Origin: Deltaproteobacteria bacterium
GTDB lineage: Bacteria; Desulfobacterota; Syntrophia; Syntrophales; UBA2192
NCBI GenBank assembly: GCA_026388445.1
Contig: JAPLJU010000075.1
Span: 1-12,834, forward strand
Direction of reading: 5' to 3'
DNA: 12,834 nucleotides
Shown here: piece after piece, positions 6,723 to 12,834 of the stretch
Layout of the letters: each line of letters opens with the position of its first letter
How positions within the stretch are numbered: the first letter of the stretch is position 1
Translations under genes and position numbers: made by a program
Notes under the pieces: model-generated
The model's database searches: none
The model's input: the letters and a program-made list of their open reading frames with translations, nothing else
What the model was told of the DNA's origin: nothing

Positions 6723-7693
6723 TTTTCCGTTCGACGGTACACAATGTAGGCGTTCTCCGCGCCCAGCCTCAGGGCCGTGCGGACGGAATCCATGGCCACG
6801 TTCCCGCCGCCGATGACGCACACGTTCTTTCCAAGGGCGATGGGCGTGTCGTACTCCGGGAAGGCATAAGCCTTCATCAGGTTCGAGCGGGTCAGGTATT
6901 CATTGGCTGAGTAAATACCCGAGAAGTTCTCGCCCGGAATGTTCATGAAAACGGGCGCGCCGGCACCGACGCCGAGAAAGACGGCGCGGAAACCGTCAGC
7001 AAAGAGATCATCCACCGTCTTGAGTCTCCCGACGGGGAAATTGGTCACGATCTTCACACCGAGTTTTTCCAGGAAATTCACCTCGGCATCGACGATCGCC
7101 TTGGGCAGACGGAATTCCGGAATACCGTAGATCAGAACCCCGCCGGACTTGTGCAGGGCTTCAAAGATGGTCACCGCGTGACCCATCTTGACGAGGTCCC
7201 CTGCGATGGTCAATCCCGCGGGACCGGCTCCAACCACAGCGATCCTCTTTCCCGTGGACGGTGCCTTGTCCGGTATGCTGATATGGCCGGATTGCCGTTC
7301 GAAATCTGCGGCGAATCGTTCAAGCCGGCCGATGGCCACGGGATCCCCCTTCTTTCCGAGGATACAGACCTTCTCGCACTGGTCCTCCTGGGGGCAGACC
7401 CTCCCGCAGACGGCGGGCAGGCTGTTCGTTTGTTTGAGCTGCCGGGCGGCACCCATGAAATCGCCCTCGGCGATGAGCTTGACGAAGGCGGGGATATCGA
7501 TGTCCACGGGGCAGCCGGCCACGCAGCCGGGTTTTTTACACATGATGCACCGCTTCGCCTCCAGCATGGCGGTTTCAGCGGAATAGCCCTGAGGCACCTC
7601 ATCGAAGTTCCGGACCCTCACCTTGGCAACCTGCTCGGGCATTTTCTGCCTGGGTATTTTCTCTTTCTTTTCCTTTTTTTCTTCTTTATCCAT
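6659..7693 (-). CDS. nfnB: NADH-dependent ferredoxin:NADP oxidoreductase subunit B (NfnB), frameshifted
   Basis: Large subunit of the electron-bifurcating Nfn complex, related to the glutamate synthase small chain. A lysine-rich start is followed by an N-terminal [4Fe-4S] domain: Cys49/52/57/61 in CIMCKKPGCVAGCP, and Cys96/100/106/110. The FAD motif VGAGPAG ends at residue 160 and the NADPH-binding motif IGGGNVAMD lies at 294-302. Homology ends at YRRTEK, residue 324 (base 6722). The last 20 residues to the stop at 6659 are unrelated and come from a frame change. The true C-terminus continues in another frame at 6722-6396. The ATG overlaps the nfnA stop by 8 nt. As written, the product lacks the final part of the NADPH domain and the C-terminal FAD contact, so it would be inactive. 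Confidence 0.88.
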   Translation of the reverse strand: MDKEEKKEKKEKIPRQKMPEQVAKVRVRNFDEVPQGYSAETAMLEAKRCIMCKKPGCVAGCPVDIDIPAFVKLIAEGDFMGAARQLKQTNSLPAVCGRVCPQEDQCEKVCILGKKGDPVAIGRLERFAADFERQSGHISIPDKAPSTGKRIAVVGAGPAGLTIAGDLVKMGHAVTIFEALHKSGGVLIYGIPEFRLPKAIVDAEVNFLEKLGVKIVTNFPVGRLKTVDDLFADGFRAVFLGVGAGAPVFMNIPGENFSGIYSANEYLTRSNLMKAYAFPEYDTPIALGKNVCVIGGGNVAMDSVRTALRLGAENAYIVYRRTEKAASRWNSGSPMSPAEEGLFP

Positions 7694-8519
7694 TTCTCTC
7701 GCCCCTGCATTTTTCGAGTGCTTGTTTTTCCTGTTCCGTGTACATCTGAAGCCTAGTCATGAGAAGTCCGAAATCCACCTCGTGGCCGTCGAATTCAGGG
7801 CCGTCCACGCAGGTAAACCGCGTTTTGCCCGCCACGGACACGCGGCAAGCGCCGCACATGCCCGTCCCGTCGACCATGATGGGGTTCAGGCTCACGATGG
7901 TCTTTATTTTGTGGGGCCTCGTCAGGTTGGCGAGCACCCGCATCATGGGCACCGGCCCGATGGCATAGACTCGGTCGATCTTCTCGCCGGCATCGATCAT
8001 CTGCTGCAGAACGGCGCTGACAAAACCGTGAAAGCCGTAAGTGCCGTCATCGGTGCAGACCGTGAGCTTGTGGCTCACCCGCCTCGTTTCCTCCTCGAGG
8101 ATGAGCAGGGCCTTGGTCCTGGCCCCGATGATGGATACGACGTTACAGCCCGCTTCCCGGAGCGCCTTGGCGATGGGATAGATGACGCCCACGCCGACGC
8201 CTCCGCCCACGCACACCGCCGTCCCGAAGTTCGAAATTTCCGTCGCGTGCCCCAGGGGTCCCAGGACATTCAGGATGTAGTCCCCCTCCTTCAGGTCGGC
8301 CAGGGCGGTTGTGGTCTTCCCCACGACCTGGTAGATGATGGTGAGGGTCCCGGCCTTTGAATCGGTATCGACGATGGTCAGCGGGATTCTCTCCCCTTTT
8401 TCGTTGATCATGAGGATCACGAACTGCCCCGCCTTTCGCCTCACCGCGATATCCGGCGCATGGATCACATTCTTCACGACGTTTTCCGAAAGCTGCTTGC
8501 GTTCTATGATCTTGAACAA
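7686..8519 (-). CDS. nfnA: NADH-dependent ferredoxin:NADP oxidoreductase subunit A (NfnA)
   Basis: Small subunit of Nfn, of the ferredoxin-NADP reductase/dihydroorotate dehydrogenase electron-transfer family. With the TTG start at 8519 it has 277 residues, the usual size. A flavin-binding barrel (GQFVILMINEKGERIPLTI) is followed by a nucleotide domain with VCVGGGVGVGVIYPIAKAL. The C-terminal [2Fe-2S] site shows Asp217, Cys222, Cys225 and Cys237, matching the Asp-plus-three-Cys ligation known for NfnA. It would bind NADH and FAD and pass electrons to NfnB. The TTG is chosen because AGGAG lies 7 nt upstream and homology begins at LFKIIERK; the open frame runs further upstream only because it overlaps the flxA end. 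It sits 43 nt after flxA and overlaps nfnB by 8 nt. Confidence 0.92.
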   Translation of the reverse strand: MFKIIERKQLSENVVKNVIHAPDIAVRRKAGQFVILMINEKGERIPLTIVDTDSKAGTLTIIYQVVGKTTTALADLKEGDYILNVLGPLGHATEISNFGTAVCVGGGVGVGVIYPIAKALREAGCNVVSIIGARTKALLILEEETRRVSHKLTVCTDDGTYGFHGFVSAVLQQMIDAGEKIDRVYAIGPVPMMRVLANLTRPHKIKTIVSLNPIMVDGTGMCGACRVSVAGKTRFTCVDGPEFDGHEVDFGLLMTRLQMYTEQEKQALEKCRGERNG

Positions 8520-8526
8520 TGTCCTT

Positions 8527-8531
8527 CTCCT
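8527..8531 (-). promoter_or_regulatory. Ribosome binding site deciding the nfnA TTG start
   Basis: AGGAG on the minus strand lies 7 nt upstream of the TTG at 8519-8517. No ATG or GTG with such spacing exists in this frame nearby, so the unusual TTG start is favoured over longer versions that would overlap flxA. Confidence 0.7.
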
Positions 8532-8562
8532 GTCCTTTGATTTGATGGATCGATAAAAGAGA

Positions 8563-9417
8563 TTAATAATCTCTCGGCAACTGCTCGAGTTGAGCCAGCG
8601 AGAAAACCGGACCGTCCTTGCAGACGTATTTGTTCCCCACATTGCAGCGGCCGCACTTGCCGATACCGCACTTCATCCTCATCTCCAGGGAGGTGAGAAT
8701 GTTTTCCCTGGAAAAACCGAGGTCGAAAAACACGGGCAAGGTAAACTTGATCATGATGGGGGGTCCACAGATGACGGTGACGGCGTTCTTGCTGCTCGGT
8801 GCCACGTCCTTGCAGACCGTCGGGACGAAGCCTTCCCTCCCCTTCCAGCTTGCATCGCCCCTGTCAACGGTCACGTGCATCACCATATCCTTCCGCTTCT
8901 GCCAGGCCGCCATTTCATCCTTGTAGAGCAGAAGCCCCGGCGTCCTCGCCCCGTAAACAACGGTGATATCGCCGAAACGCTTCCGGTTCTCACCGTGGAT
9001 CATGTAGTTGATGAGCGATCGCAGTGTCGTGAAGGCAAAGCCTCCGCCCACGACCACCACATTCTTTCCCGCCAGGAAATCGATGGGCCAGGCATTCCCG
9101 AGGGGGCCCCTGAGGCCGATCTGCGCCCCTTCTTCGAGATCGTGCAGCGCCGTCGTCACCATACCCCCCACGAGGGTTCCCGTTCGTTGAACGGTGAATT
9201 CCACATATCCCGGATCCGTGGGGGATGACGCGATCCCGATGGGACTTTCACCTTTGCCGTAGATGGAGAGTTCGCCGAACTGCCCAGGGAGATACTTGAA
9301 CTTTTCCTCGTCCTCCTTGCTGACGAAGGTCAGACGGAAGGTCTTGATATCGTTTGTGTCCACCTCTGTCGTGATCTTCACGACATTCATCGGCATGGGG
9401 ATGTAGGGATTTTCCAT
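8563..9417 (-). CDS. flxA: FlxA-type FAD/NAD(P)H oxidoreductase subunit (sulfhydrogenase gamma-like)
   Basis: A 284-residue protein of the ferredoxin-NADP reductase superfamily. The flavin domain includes LPGQFGELSIYGKGESPIGI and the nucleotide domain VVVVGGGFAFTTLRSLINYM. The C-terminal iron-sulfur site has Cys250, Cys255, Cys258 and Cys266 (MKCGIGKCGRC), as in FlxA and the gamma subunit of sulfhydrogenases. Its expected role is to oxidise NAD(P)H (or reduce the oxidised form) and exchange electrons with FlxB/FlxC and onward with FlxD-HdrA. The ATG has a GAGGA about 7-8 nt upstream. It follows flxB by 69 nt, the widest gap in the operon, which holds two small inverted repeats. An anaerobic sulfite reductase B-like name would also fit the fold, but the neighbours favour Flx. 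Confidence 0.87.
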   Translation of the reverse strand: MENPYIPMPMNVVKITTEVDTNDIKTFRLTFVSKEDEEKFKYLPGQFGELSIYGKGESPIGIASSPTDPGYVEFTVQRTGTLVGGMVTTALHDLEEGAQIGLRGPLGNAWPIDFLAGKNVVVVGGGFAFTTLRSLINYMIHGENRKRFGDITVVYGARTPGLLLYKDEMAAWQKRKDMVMHVTVDRGDASWKGREGFVPTVCKDVAPSSKNAVTVICGPPIMIKFTLPVFFDLGFSRENILTSLEMRMKCGIGKCGRCNVGNKYVCKDGPVFSLAQLEQLPRDY

Positions 9418-9486
9418 TACGCTTCCTCTGCATTCCTCTCTTGAGATTTATAAATCTTTTTCATCGGCATGGAATGAATGCCGGCT
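9418..9486 (-). other. flxB-flxA spacer with two inverted repeats
   Basis: In this 69-nt gap, CGGCAT (9465-9470) faces ATGCCG (9478-9483) across 7 nt. AGATTTATAAATCT (9444-9457) is a perfect 14-bp palindrome. Neither is followed by a T-tract on the minus strand, so they are not intrinsic terminators for the operon. They could be RNA processing or protein-binding sites, or chance. Confidence 0.35.
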
Positions 9487-10524
9487 TTAGAGCTTGTTTG
9501 CCTCATCGACAATCGAGAAGATGTCGATGTTCACGGGGCAGACTCTTGTGCAGCGTCCGCACCCCACGCAGGATATGCATCCGTATTTGTCTACATGGTA
9601 TGAATACTTGTGACAGACCTTCTGGCGGTATCTCTGGAAGATCCGGGGTCTCGGGTTGTGACCGCTCGCCTCCAGCGTGAAGTCCGTGAACGTACAGGCA
9701 TCCCAGAAACGCTTCCGCGAACCCTCCTTGAAAAGCATCTCGTCACTGATGTCGAAGCAGTAACAGGTGGGACAGCCGTAAGTGCAAGCCCCGCAGGCGA
9801 TACAGGCCATGGTAACTTTCTGCCAGAATTCCCCGTTGTCGAAAACGCTCACCAGCTTTTTGGCGATCACCTGAGGATTGATTTCGGCAGAGCGCGTCCG
9901 GACCGCCTTTCCCTTTTTCACTGTCTCCTCGAAGACCTTTTCATCCTGGGCGCCAGCCACCTGAAGGAACCCCAATGAATCGAGGAGTTTCTTCCCCCGG
10001 TCCGTCATGCTCTTGAGAAGAAGGGCCTTGTCGGTCCGTACCATGAAGACGTCGCTCCCCTCCGGGTCGGCGGCACCGTAACCGAAGGTATTGTAGAAGT
10101 CTGCCGGGTCGGCCGCCGCGCTGACATCGAAGGCAAAACCGATGACCGTCGTGTTGTCTCGCTTGCTCTTCCAGTAGGGATCGATCACGCCGGCACCCAG
10201 AAAGTGCCGGTCCATGATTTCAAAGCTCCTGACATCGCAGGGGCGGACACCCAGAATCACGGCCGGCCTGCTCTCCTGAGGTACGGGCTGCGCTTCCGTC
10301 GCGCCATGGGTGATCCGGTATCGAATCATATCTTCCGACTGCGGGAAGAAGACGGATTTCGGGCTGAGCACCGTGTTATAAAAATCAAGCGTCACATCGG
10401 CCGGATTTTTAATCGCCTGGAAATTAACGCCTTCCTTCCCCTTCACCGGCGCGTAGAGCGGGCCCCTTTCCGCCAGGACTTTTACCAGTTCACTGAATTG
10501 ATCGATTGCGATTTTCTTCAACAC
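9487..10524 (-). CDS. flxB: FlxB-type 4Fe-4S dicluster protein (sulfhydrogenase beta-like)
   Basis: A 345-residue protein using the GTG start at 10524. The N-terminal two thirds contain FFPQSEDMIRYR and VILGVRPCDVRSFEIMD, hallmarks of the sulfhydrogenase beta/anaerobic sulfite reductase A family. Two cysteine-rich clusters follow: CIACGACTYGCPTCYC (about 241-256) and CISCVGCGRCTRVCP (about 316-330). It should relay electrons between FlxA and the rest of the Flx-Hdr complex in the cytoplasm. The GTG is preferred because AAGGAG (10536-10531) lies 6 nt upstream. A TTG at 10542 would put that Shine-Dalgarno inside the gene, and a TTG at 10521 is also possible. It lies 34 nt after flxC. Confidence 0.87.
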   Translation of the reverse strand: MLKKIAIDQFSELVKVLAERGPLYAPVKGKEGVNFQAIKNPADVTLDFYNTVLSPKSVFFPQSEDMIRYRITHGATEAQPVPQESRPAVILGVRPCDVRSFEIMDRHFLGAGVIDPYWKSKRDNTTVIGFAFDVSAAADPADFYNTFGYGAADPEGSDVFMVRTDKALLLKSMTDRGKKLLDSLGFLQVAGAQDEKVFEETVKKGKAVRTRSAEINPQVIAKKLVSVFDNGEFWQKVTMACIACGACTYGCPTCYCFDISDEMLFKEGSRKRFWDACTFTDFTLEASGHNPRPRIFQRYRQKVCHKYSYHVDKYGCISCVGCGRCTRVCPVNIDIFSIVDEANKL

Positions 10525-10530
10525 GACCTT

Positions 10531-10536
10531 CTCCTT
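10531..10536 (-). promoter_or_regulatory. Ribosome binding site deciding the flxB start
   Basis: AAGGAG on the minus strand is 6 nt from GTG (10524) and 9 nt from TTG (10521). This argues against the longer version that begins with TTG at 10542. Confidence 0.65.
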
Positions 10537-10558
10537 TGACAAGCCTTGAGATCCTGGA

Positions 10559-11422
10559 CTACCCCAGCATCTGATCCGAATCTTCTCCCTTGAAGTTGGC
10601 CATCGCCGGTTTGTCCTCGATGTTCATGCCCGCCGCCTGACCGAACATCGCCTCGCATTCCTTTGCCACCTTCTTATGAAAGAGGTGAAGGGGAATATCC
10701 ACCGGACAGGCCCTCGAACATTCTCCGCAGTCGATGCAACGGCCGGCGAGATGATAGAACCGGGTCAGGTGGTACATCAGCGTACCGTCATCGGTGGGCG
10801 ACTTGTCGGCCCAGCGGGGGCGGCTTGCGTCCATGAAGCAGGGATCGCAGTAACACATGGGGCAGGCCTTCCGGCAGGCATAGCAGCGGATGCACCTCTC
10901 GAATTCCTTTTTCCAGAAAGCCCAGCGGGCATCTTTGTCCATGCCTTCGAATTCCGCCAGGACGTCGTAAGGCGATCCCGCCTTGACCCCGTGGATCTCG
11001 TCACCCAGAAGGACATCGTAGAGCACGGGATTGATGGTGCTGGCGGTGGTTTTGGCGTCGATGACTTCACCCGTTTTCTGATTTTTCATACCGGTGGCGG
11101 GGATCCCCAGGATCACAAGGTCGTCCCGGCGTACCTTCCCTTCCTGGATGAGCTGAACCACGGCGCGGCTGTCCGCCCCTTTGACCGCCACGGCGATCTT
11201 GGTCCCCACGGGATACCGCGTAAGGTATCTCGCCATATTGTACGTGCAATATTCATTGAAAACGAGGTGGTCCGCGTCGGCCGCCGCCTTTACGACACAG
11301 GGAACCGGGTGCTTCTCATCAAAACCCCTGGCATAAGCGAGGACTAAAGTAACCTTGCCGCCCTCCAGCAGATTCTTCGCTTCTTTCCTGAGATGATCTT
11401 CGATCTTCTTAAAGGCCGTCAT
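10559..11422 (-). CDS. flxC: FlxC-type 4Fe-4S protein (FrhB/FdhB-like iron-sulfur subunit)
   Basis: A 287-residue iron-sulfur protein. The N-terminal half resembles FrhB/FdhB-like and FlxC proteins (KVTLVLAYARGFDEKHPVPC near residues 23-42). It contains two ferredoxin-like clusters: CIRCYACRKACPMCYCDPC (177-195), with extra cysteines, and CIDCGECSRACPVD (229-242). It should carry electrons between FlxB/FlxA and FlxD-HdrA, or act as the ferredoxin docking branch. Start ATG at 11422 has GGGAG a few bases upstream, 15 nt after flxD. The C-terminus of about 40 residues after the second cluster is acidic. A coenzyme F420 or formate dehydrogenase beta subunit name is possible, but no F420 or formate dehydrogenase partner gene is in view. 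Confidence 0.85.
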   Translation of the reverse strand: MTAFKKIEDHLRKEAKNLLEGGKVTLVLAYARGFDEKHPVPCVVKAAADADHLVFNEYCTYNMARYLTRYPVGTKIAVAVKGADSRAVVQLIQEGKVRRDDLVILGIPATGMKNQKTGEVIDAKTTASTINPVLYDVLLGDEIHGVKAGSPYDVLAEFEGMDKDARWAFWKKEFERCIRCYACRKACPMCYCDPCFMDASRPRWADKSPTDDGTLMYHLTRFYHLAGRCIDCGECSRACPVDIPLHLFHKKVAKECEAMFGQAAGMNIEDKPAMANFKGEDSDQMLG

Positions 11423-11437
11423 AATTGCTCCCGGGCT

Positions 11438-11863
11438 CTACTGCCCATCTTTAGTGATCTTGAATTTCGTCTGCGGTCCCAGGGTCCGGACCTGGTTCGT
11501 GAACTCACCCACCACCTCGGCGAATTTGTTCCCCTCGGAGGCTGATATCCACTCCACGCGGAACCGACCGGGCTCCATGCCGGCAAACTCGAGGATCTTC
11601 CGGGTGATGGCCAGCTTTCTCCGGGCATAGAGGTTTCCCGTGCCATAATGGCAGTCACCGGGGTGGCAGCCGCCCACCAGGACCCCGTCCGCACCGAGCT
11701 GGAAGCCCCGGATGATGAAGGAAGGGTTAATTCGGCTGGAACACATGACACGGATGAGCCTCAGATTCTGCGGGTATTTGAGCCTCGTGGTGCCCGCCAG
11801 GTCCGCACCGGTGTAGGTACACCAGTTACAGGCAATGCCGAGAATCTTGGGTTCAAAACTCAT
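11438..11863 (-). CDS. flxD: MvhD/FlxD-type iron-sulfur protein linking Flx to HdrA
   Basis: A 141-residue protein of the MvhD family, which in methanogens transfers electrons from hydrogenase to HdrA and in bacteria is FlxD. Five cysteines stand at the expected sites: Cys12 and Cys15 (ACNWC), Cys41 (RVMCSSR), Cys66 and Cys71 (GGCHPGDC). They ligate a [2Fe-2S] cluster. The ATG has AGGAG at 6 nt spacing. It follows hdrA directly (25 nt gap) and precedes flxC (15 nt), matching the functional order of electron flow. No hydrogenase subunit gene is in the window, so a NAD(P)H-driven Flx role is favoured over an Mvh-type hydrogenase. Confidence 0.95.
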   Translation of the reverse strand: MSFEPKILGIACNWCTYTGADLAGTTRLKYPQNLRLIRVMCSSRINPSFIIRGFQLGADGVLVGGCHPGDCHYGTGNLYARRKLAITRKILEFAGMEPGRFRVEWISASEGNKFAEVVGEFTNQVRTLGPQTKFKITKDGQ

Positions 11864-11888
11864 GATGATCTCCTTTGCGCTGAGCGTT

Positions 11889-12834
11889 TTACATCTCCAT
11901 TTCCATCAGGCCTTCCATTTCTGCCATGATCTGATCATTGGTGAAATGCCGGGCGATGATGGCCGAGGTCGGGCAGGAGGCCGCACAGAGGCCGCAACCC
12001 TTGCAGAGGGCCTCGTTGATCTCGGAAACACCCTTTTCGGCATTCATCTGAGGCGCACCGTAGGGGCAGACACTCACACAGTTCATGCAGCCGCTGCAGG
12101 CCGCGGGATTGACAACGGCCGTGGCTGCTTCGAGTTCCATCTTCGCCTTCGTCACGATCGTCAGGGCCTCGGCTGCCGCACCCAACGCCTGCGAGACCGT
12201 GTCCGGGATGTCCTTGGGGAACTGGCAGGCTCCCGCGATGAAGACACCGTCCGTCATTGTGGAAAGCGGTGCCAGCTTCGGATGCCTCTCCATAAGGAAT
12301 CCGTACTTGTCCGTGCTCAGGTTGAGGAGCCGAGCCACCTCCTTCGCGTCATGGCGGGGCTTCATGGCCGGCGAGAGCACAACCATATCGACGGGGATCC
12401 GCATGAACTGACCGGCAAGGGTGTCGTCCACCTCGACAATGAGCTTTCCGGCTTCCTCGGGATTCTCTTTGTTCTCTGTCACGCGGGCCGCCTTGCCACG
12501 GACGAACTTCACATCCTCCTCGAGGAGCCTCGAGTAGAATTCCTCGTAGGCCTTCCCCGGGGCCCGCATGTCGATGTAGAGCTGGTAGATGTTTGCCTCG
12601 GTCTTTTCCTTGAAGAGGTGTGCGAACTTCAGCGAGTACATGCAGCAGACGCGGCTGCAGTGCTCGAAGTTGTTCTTGTCGCGGCTGCCGATACAGTGCA
12701 GGATGGCCACGCTCCGCGGCGCGGTTTTCATGTCCCGCATGACCACCTTGCCCCCCGTCGGACCGGCGGCGTTACAGAGCCGCTCGATCTCAAGGGAATG
12801 GAACACCCCGGGGTACTTGCCGTAGCCGTACTGG
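11889..12834 (-). CDS. hdrA: Heterodisulfide reductase subunit A (HdrA), C-terminal part, 5' end outside window
   Basis: The frame is open to the right edge; 314 C-terminal residues are visible, beginning QYGYGKYPG, a segment normally found about midway through HdrA. Seen features are HCIGSRDKNNFEHCSRVCCMY, with the cysteines of the atypical HdrA cluster; ACQFPKDIPDTVSQALGAA, which closes the FAD-binding domain; and two [4Fe-4S] ferredoxin motifs, CSGCMNCVSVCP and CKGCGLCAASCP. HdrA holds the bifurcating FAD and distributes electrons to ferredoxin and to HdrBC. The N-terminal FAD motif, and any hdrB/hdrC, lie outside the window. QmoA/QmoB are related but have different neighbours; the adjacent MvhD/FlxD gene supports HdrA. 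Confidence 0.92.
   Translation of the reverse strand, partial: QYGYGKYPGVFHSLEIERLCNAAGPTGGKVVMRDMKTAPRSVAILHCIGSRDKNNFEHCSRVCCMYSLKFAHLFKEKTEANIYQLYIDMRAPGKAYEEFYSRLLEEDVKFVRGKAARVTENKENPEEAGKLIVEVDDTLAGQFMRIPVDMVVLSPAMKPRHDAKEVARLLNLSTDKYGFLMERHPKLAPLSTMTDGVFIAGACQFPKDIPDTVSQALGAAAEALTIVTKAKMELEAATAVVNPAACSGCMNCVSVCPYGAPQMNAEKGVSEINEALCKGCGLCAASCPTSAIIARHFTNDQIMAEMEGLMEMEM

Noticed and set aside
6396..6821. Independent small gene of 141 codons downstream of nfnB
   Set aside because: Its first third is out-of-frame nfnB sequence and the rest is the authentic NfnB C-terminus, so it is part of the broken nfnB gene, not a separate one.
7623..8360. Open frame of 245 codons on the plus strand across nfnA and the start of nfnB
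   Set aside because: It lies antisense to well-supported nfnA/nfnB coding sequence. It has no domain and its low-complexity start comes from the lysine-rich NfnB N-terminus read backwards.
10525..10542. TTG start for flxB at 10542
   Set aside because: The only good Shine-Dalgarno (AAGGAG) falls after this codon and is correctly spaced for GTG at 10524.
10676..11347. Open frame of 223 codons on the plus strand inside flxC
   Set aside because: It is a shadow of the cysteine-rich FlxC gene, with no ribosome site and no recognisable motif.

Overview
The window looks like the genome (or genome bin) of an anaerobic, moderately GC-rich Desulfobacterota bacterium, most plausibly a syntrophic or sulfate-reducing lineage near Syntrophales. 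This is an inference. It rests on the siroheme-decarboxylase haem gene beside hemL, the Hdr/Flx and Nfn flavin-based electron-transfer genes, a separate atpZ-atpI-atpB cluster, and the style of subunit a. No rRNA, tRNA, CRISPR array or phage gene was seen.

Layout, plus strand, 1-4595: the 3' part of a siroheme decarboxylase (AhbA/AhbB type) overlaps hemL by 4 bases. A FAD-dependent oxidoreductase of the L-2-hydroxyglutarate oxidase family follows, then an unusually long UDP-glucose/GDP-mannose-type nucleotide sugar dehydrogenase. Immediately after that stop codon lies a 124-bp element with 15-bp imperfect terminal inverted repeats (4596-4719). A gene-free stretch to 4969 contains several small hairpins and a candidate sigma70 promoter. 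The ATP synthase membrane genes atpZ, atpI and atpB (4970-6281) follow. This cluster ends at a strong bidirectional terminator (6313-6348) without an atpE gene.

Layout, minus strand, 12834-6396, convergent with the atp genes: one compact gene series encodes, in order of transcription, HdrA (5' end outside the window), FlxD/MvhD, FlxC, FlxB, FlxA, NfnA and NfnB. Gaps are 8-nt overlaps to about 70 nt, so a single operon is likely. HdrA with FlxABCD would pass electrons between NAD(P)H, ferredoxin and a disulfide/thiol couple through FAD-based bifurcation. NfnAB would interconvert NADH, NADPH and ferredoxin. Finding both modules in one series is the most interesting metabolic feature of the window.

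The nfnB reading frame is broken. The first 324 codons and the last 108 are in different frames, and the stretch normally between them (roughly 35-40 residues) is missing. This is either an assembly or sequencing fault or a real out-of-frame deletion. Family assignments come from recognising motifs by eye; no database search was possible.
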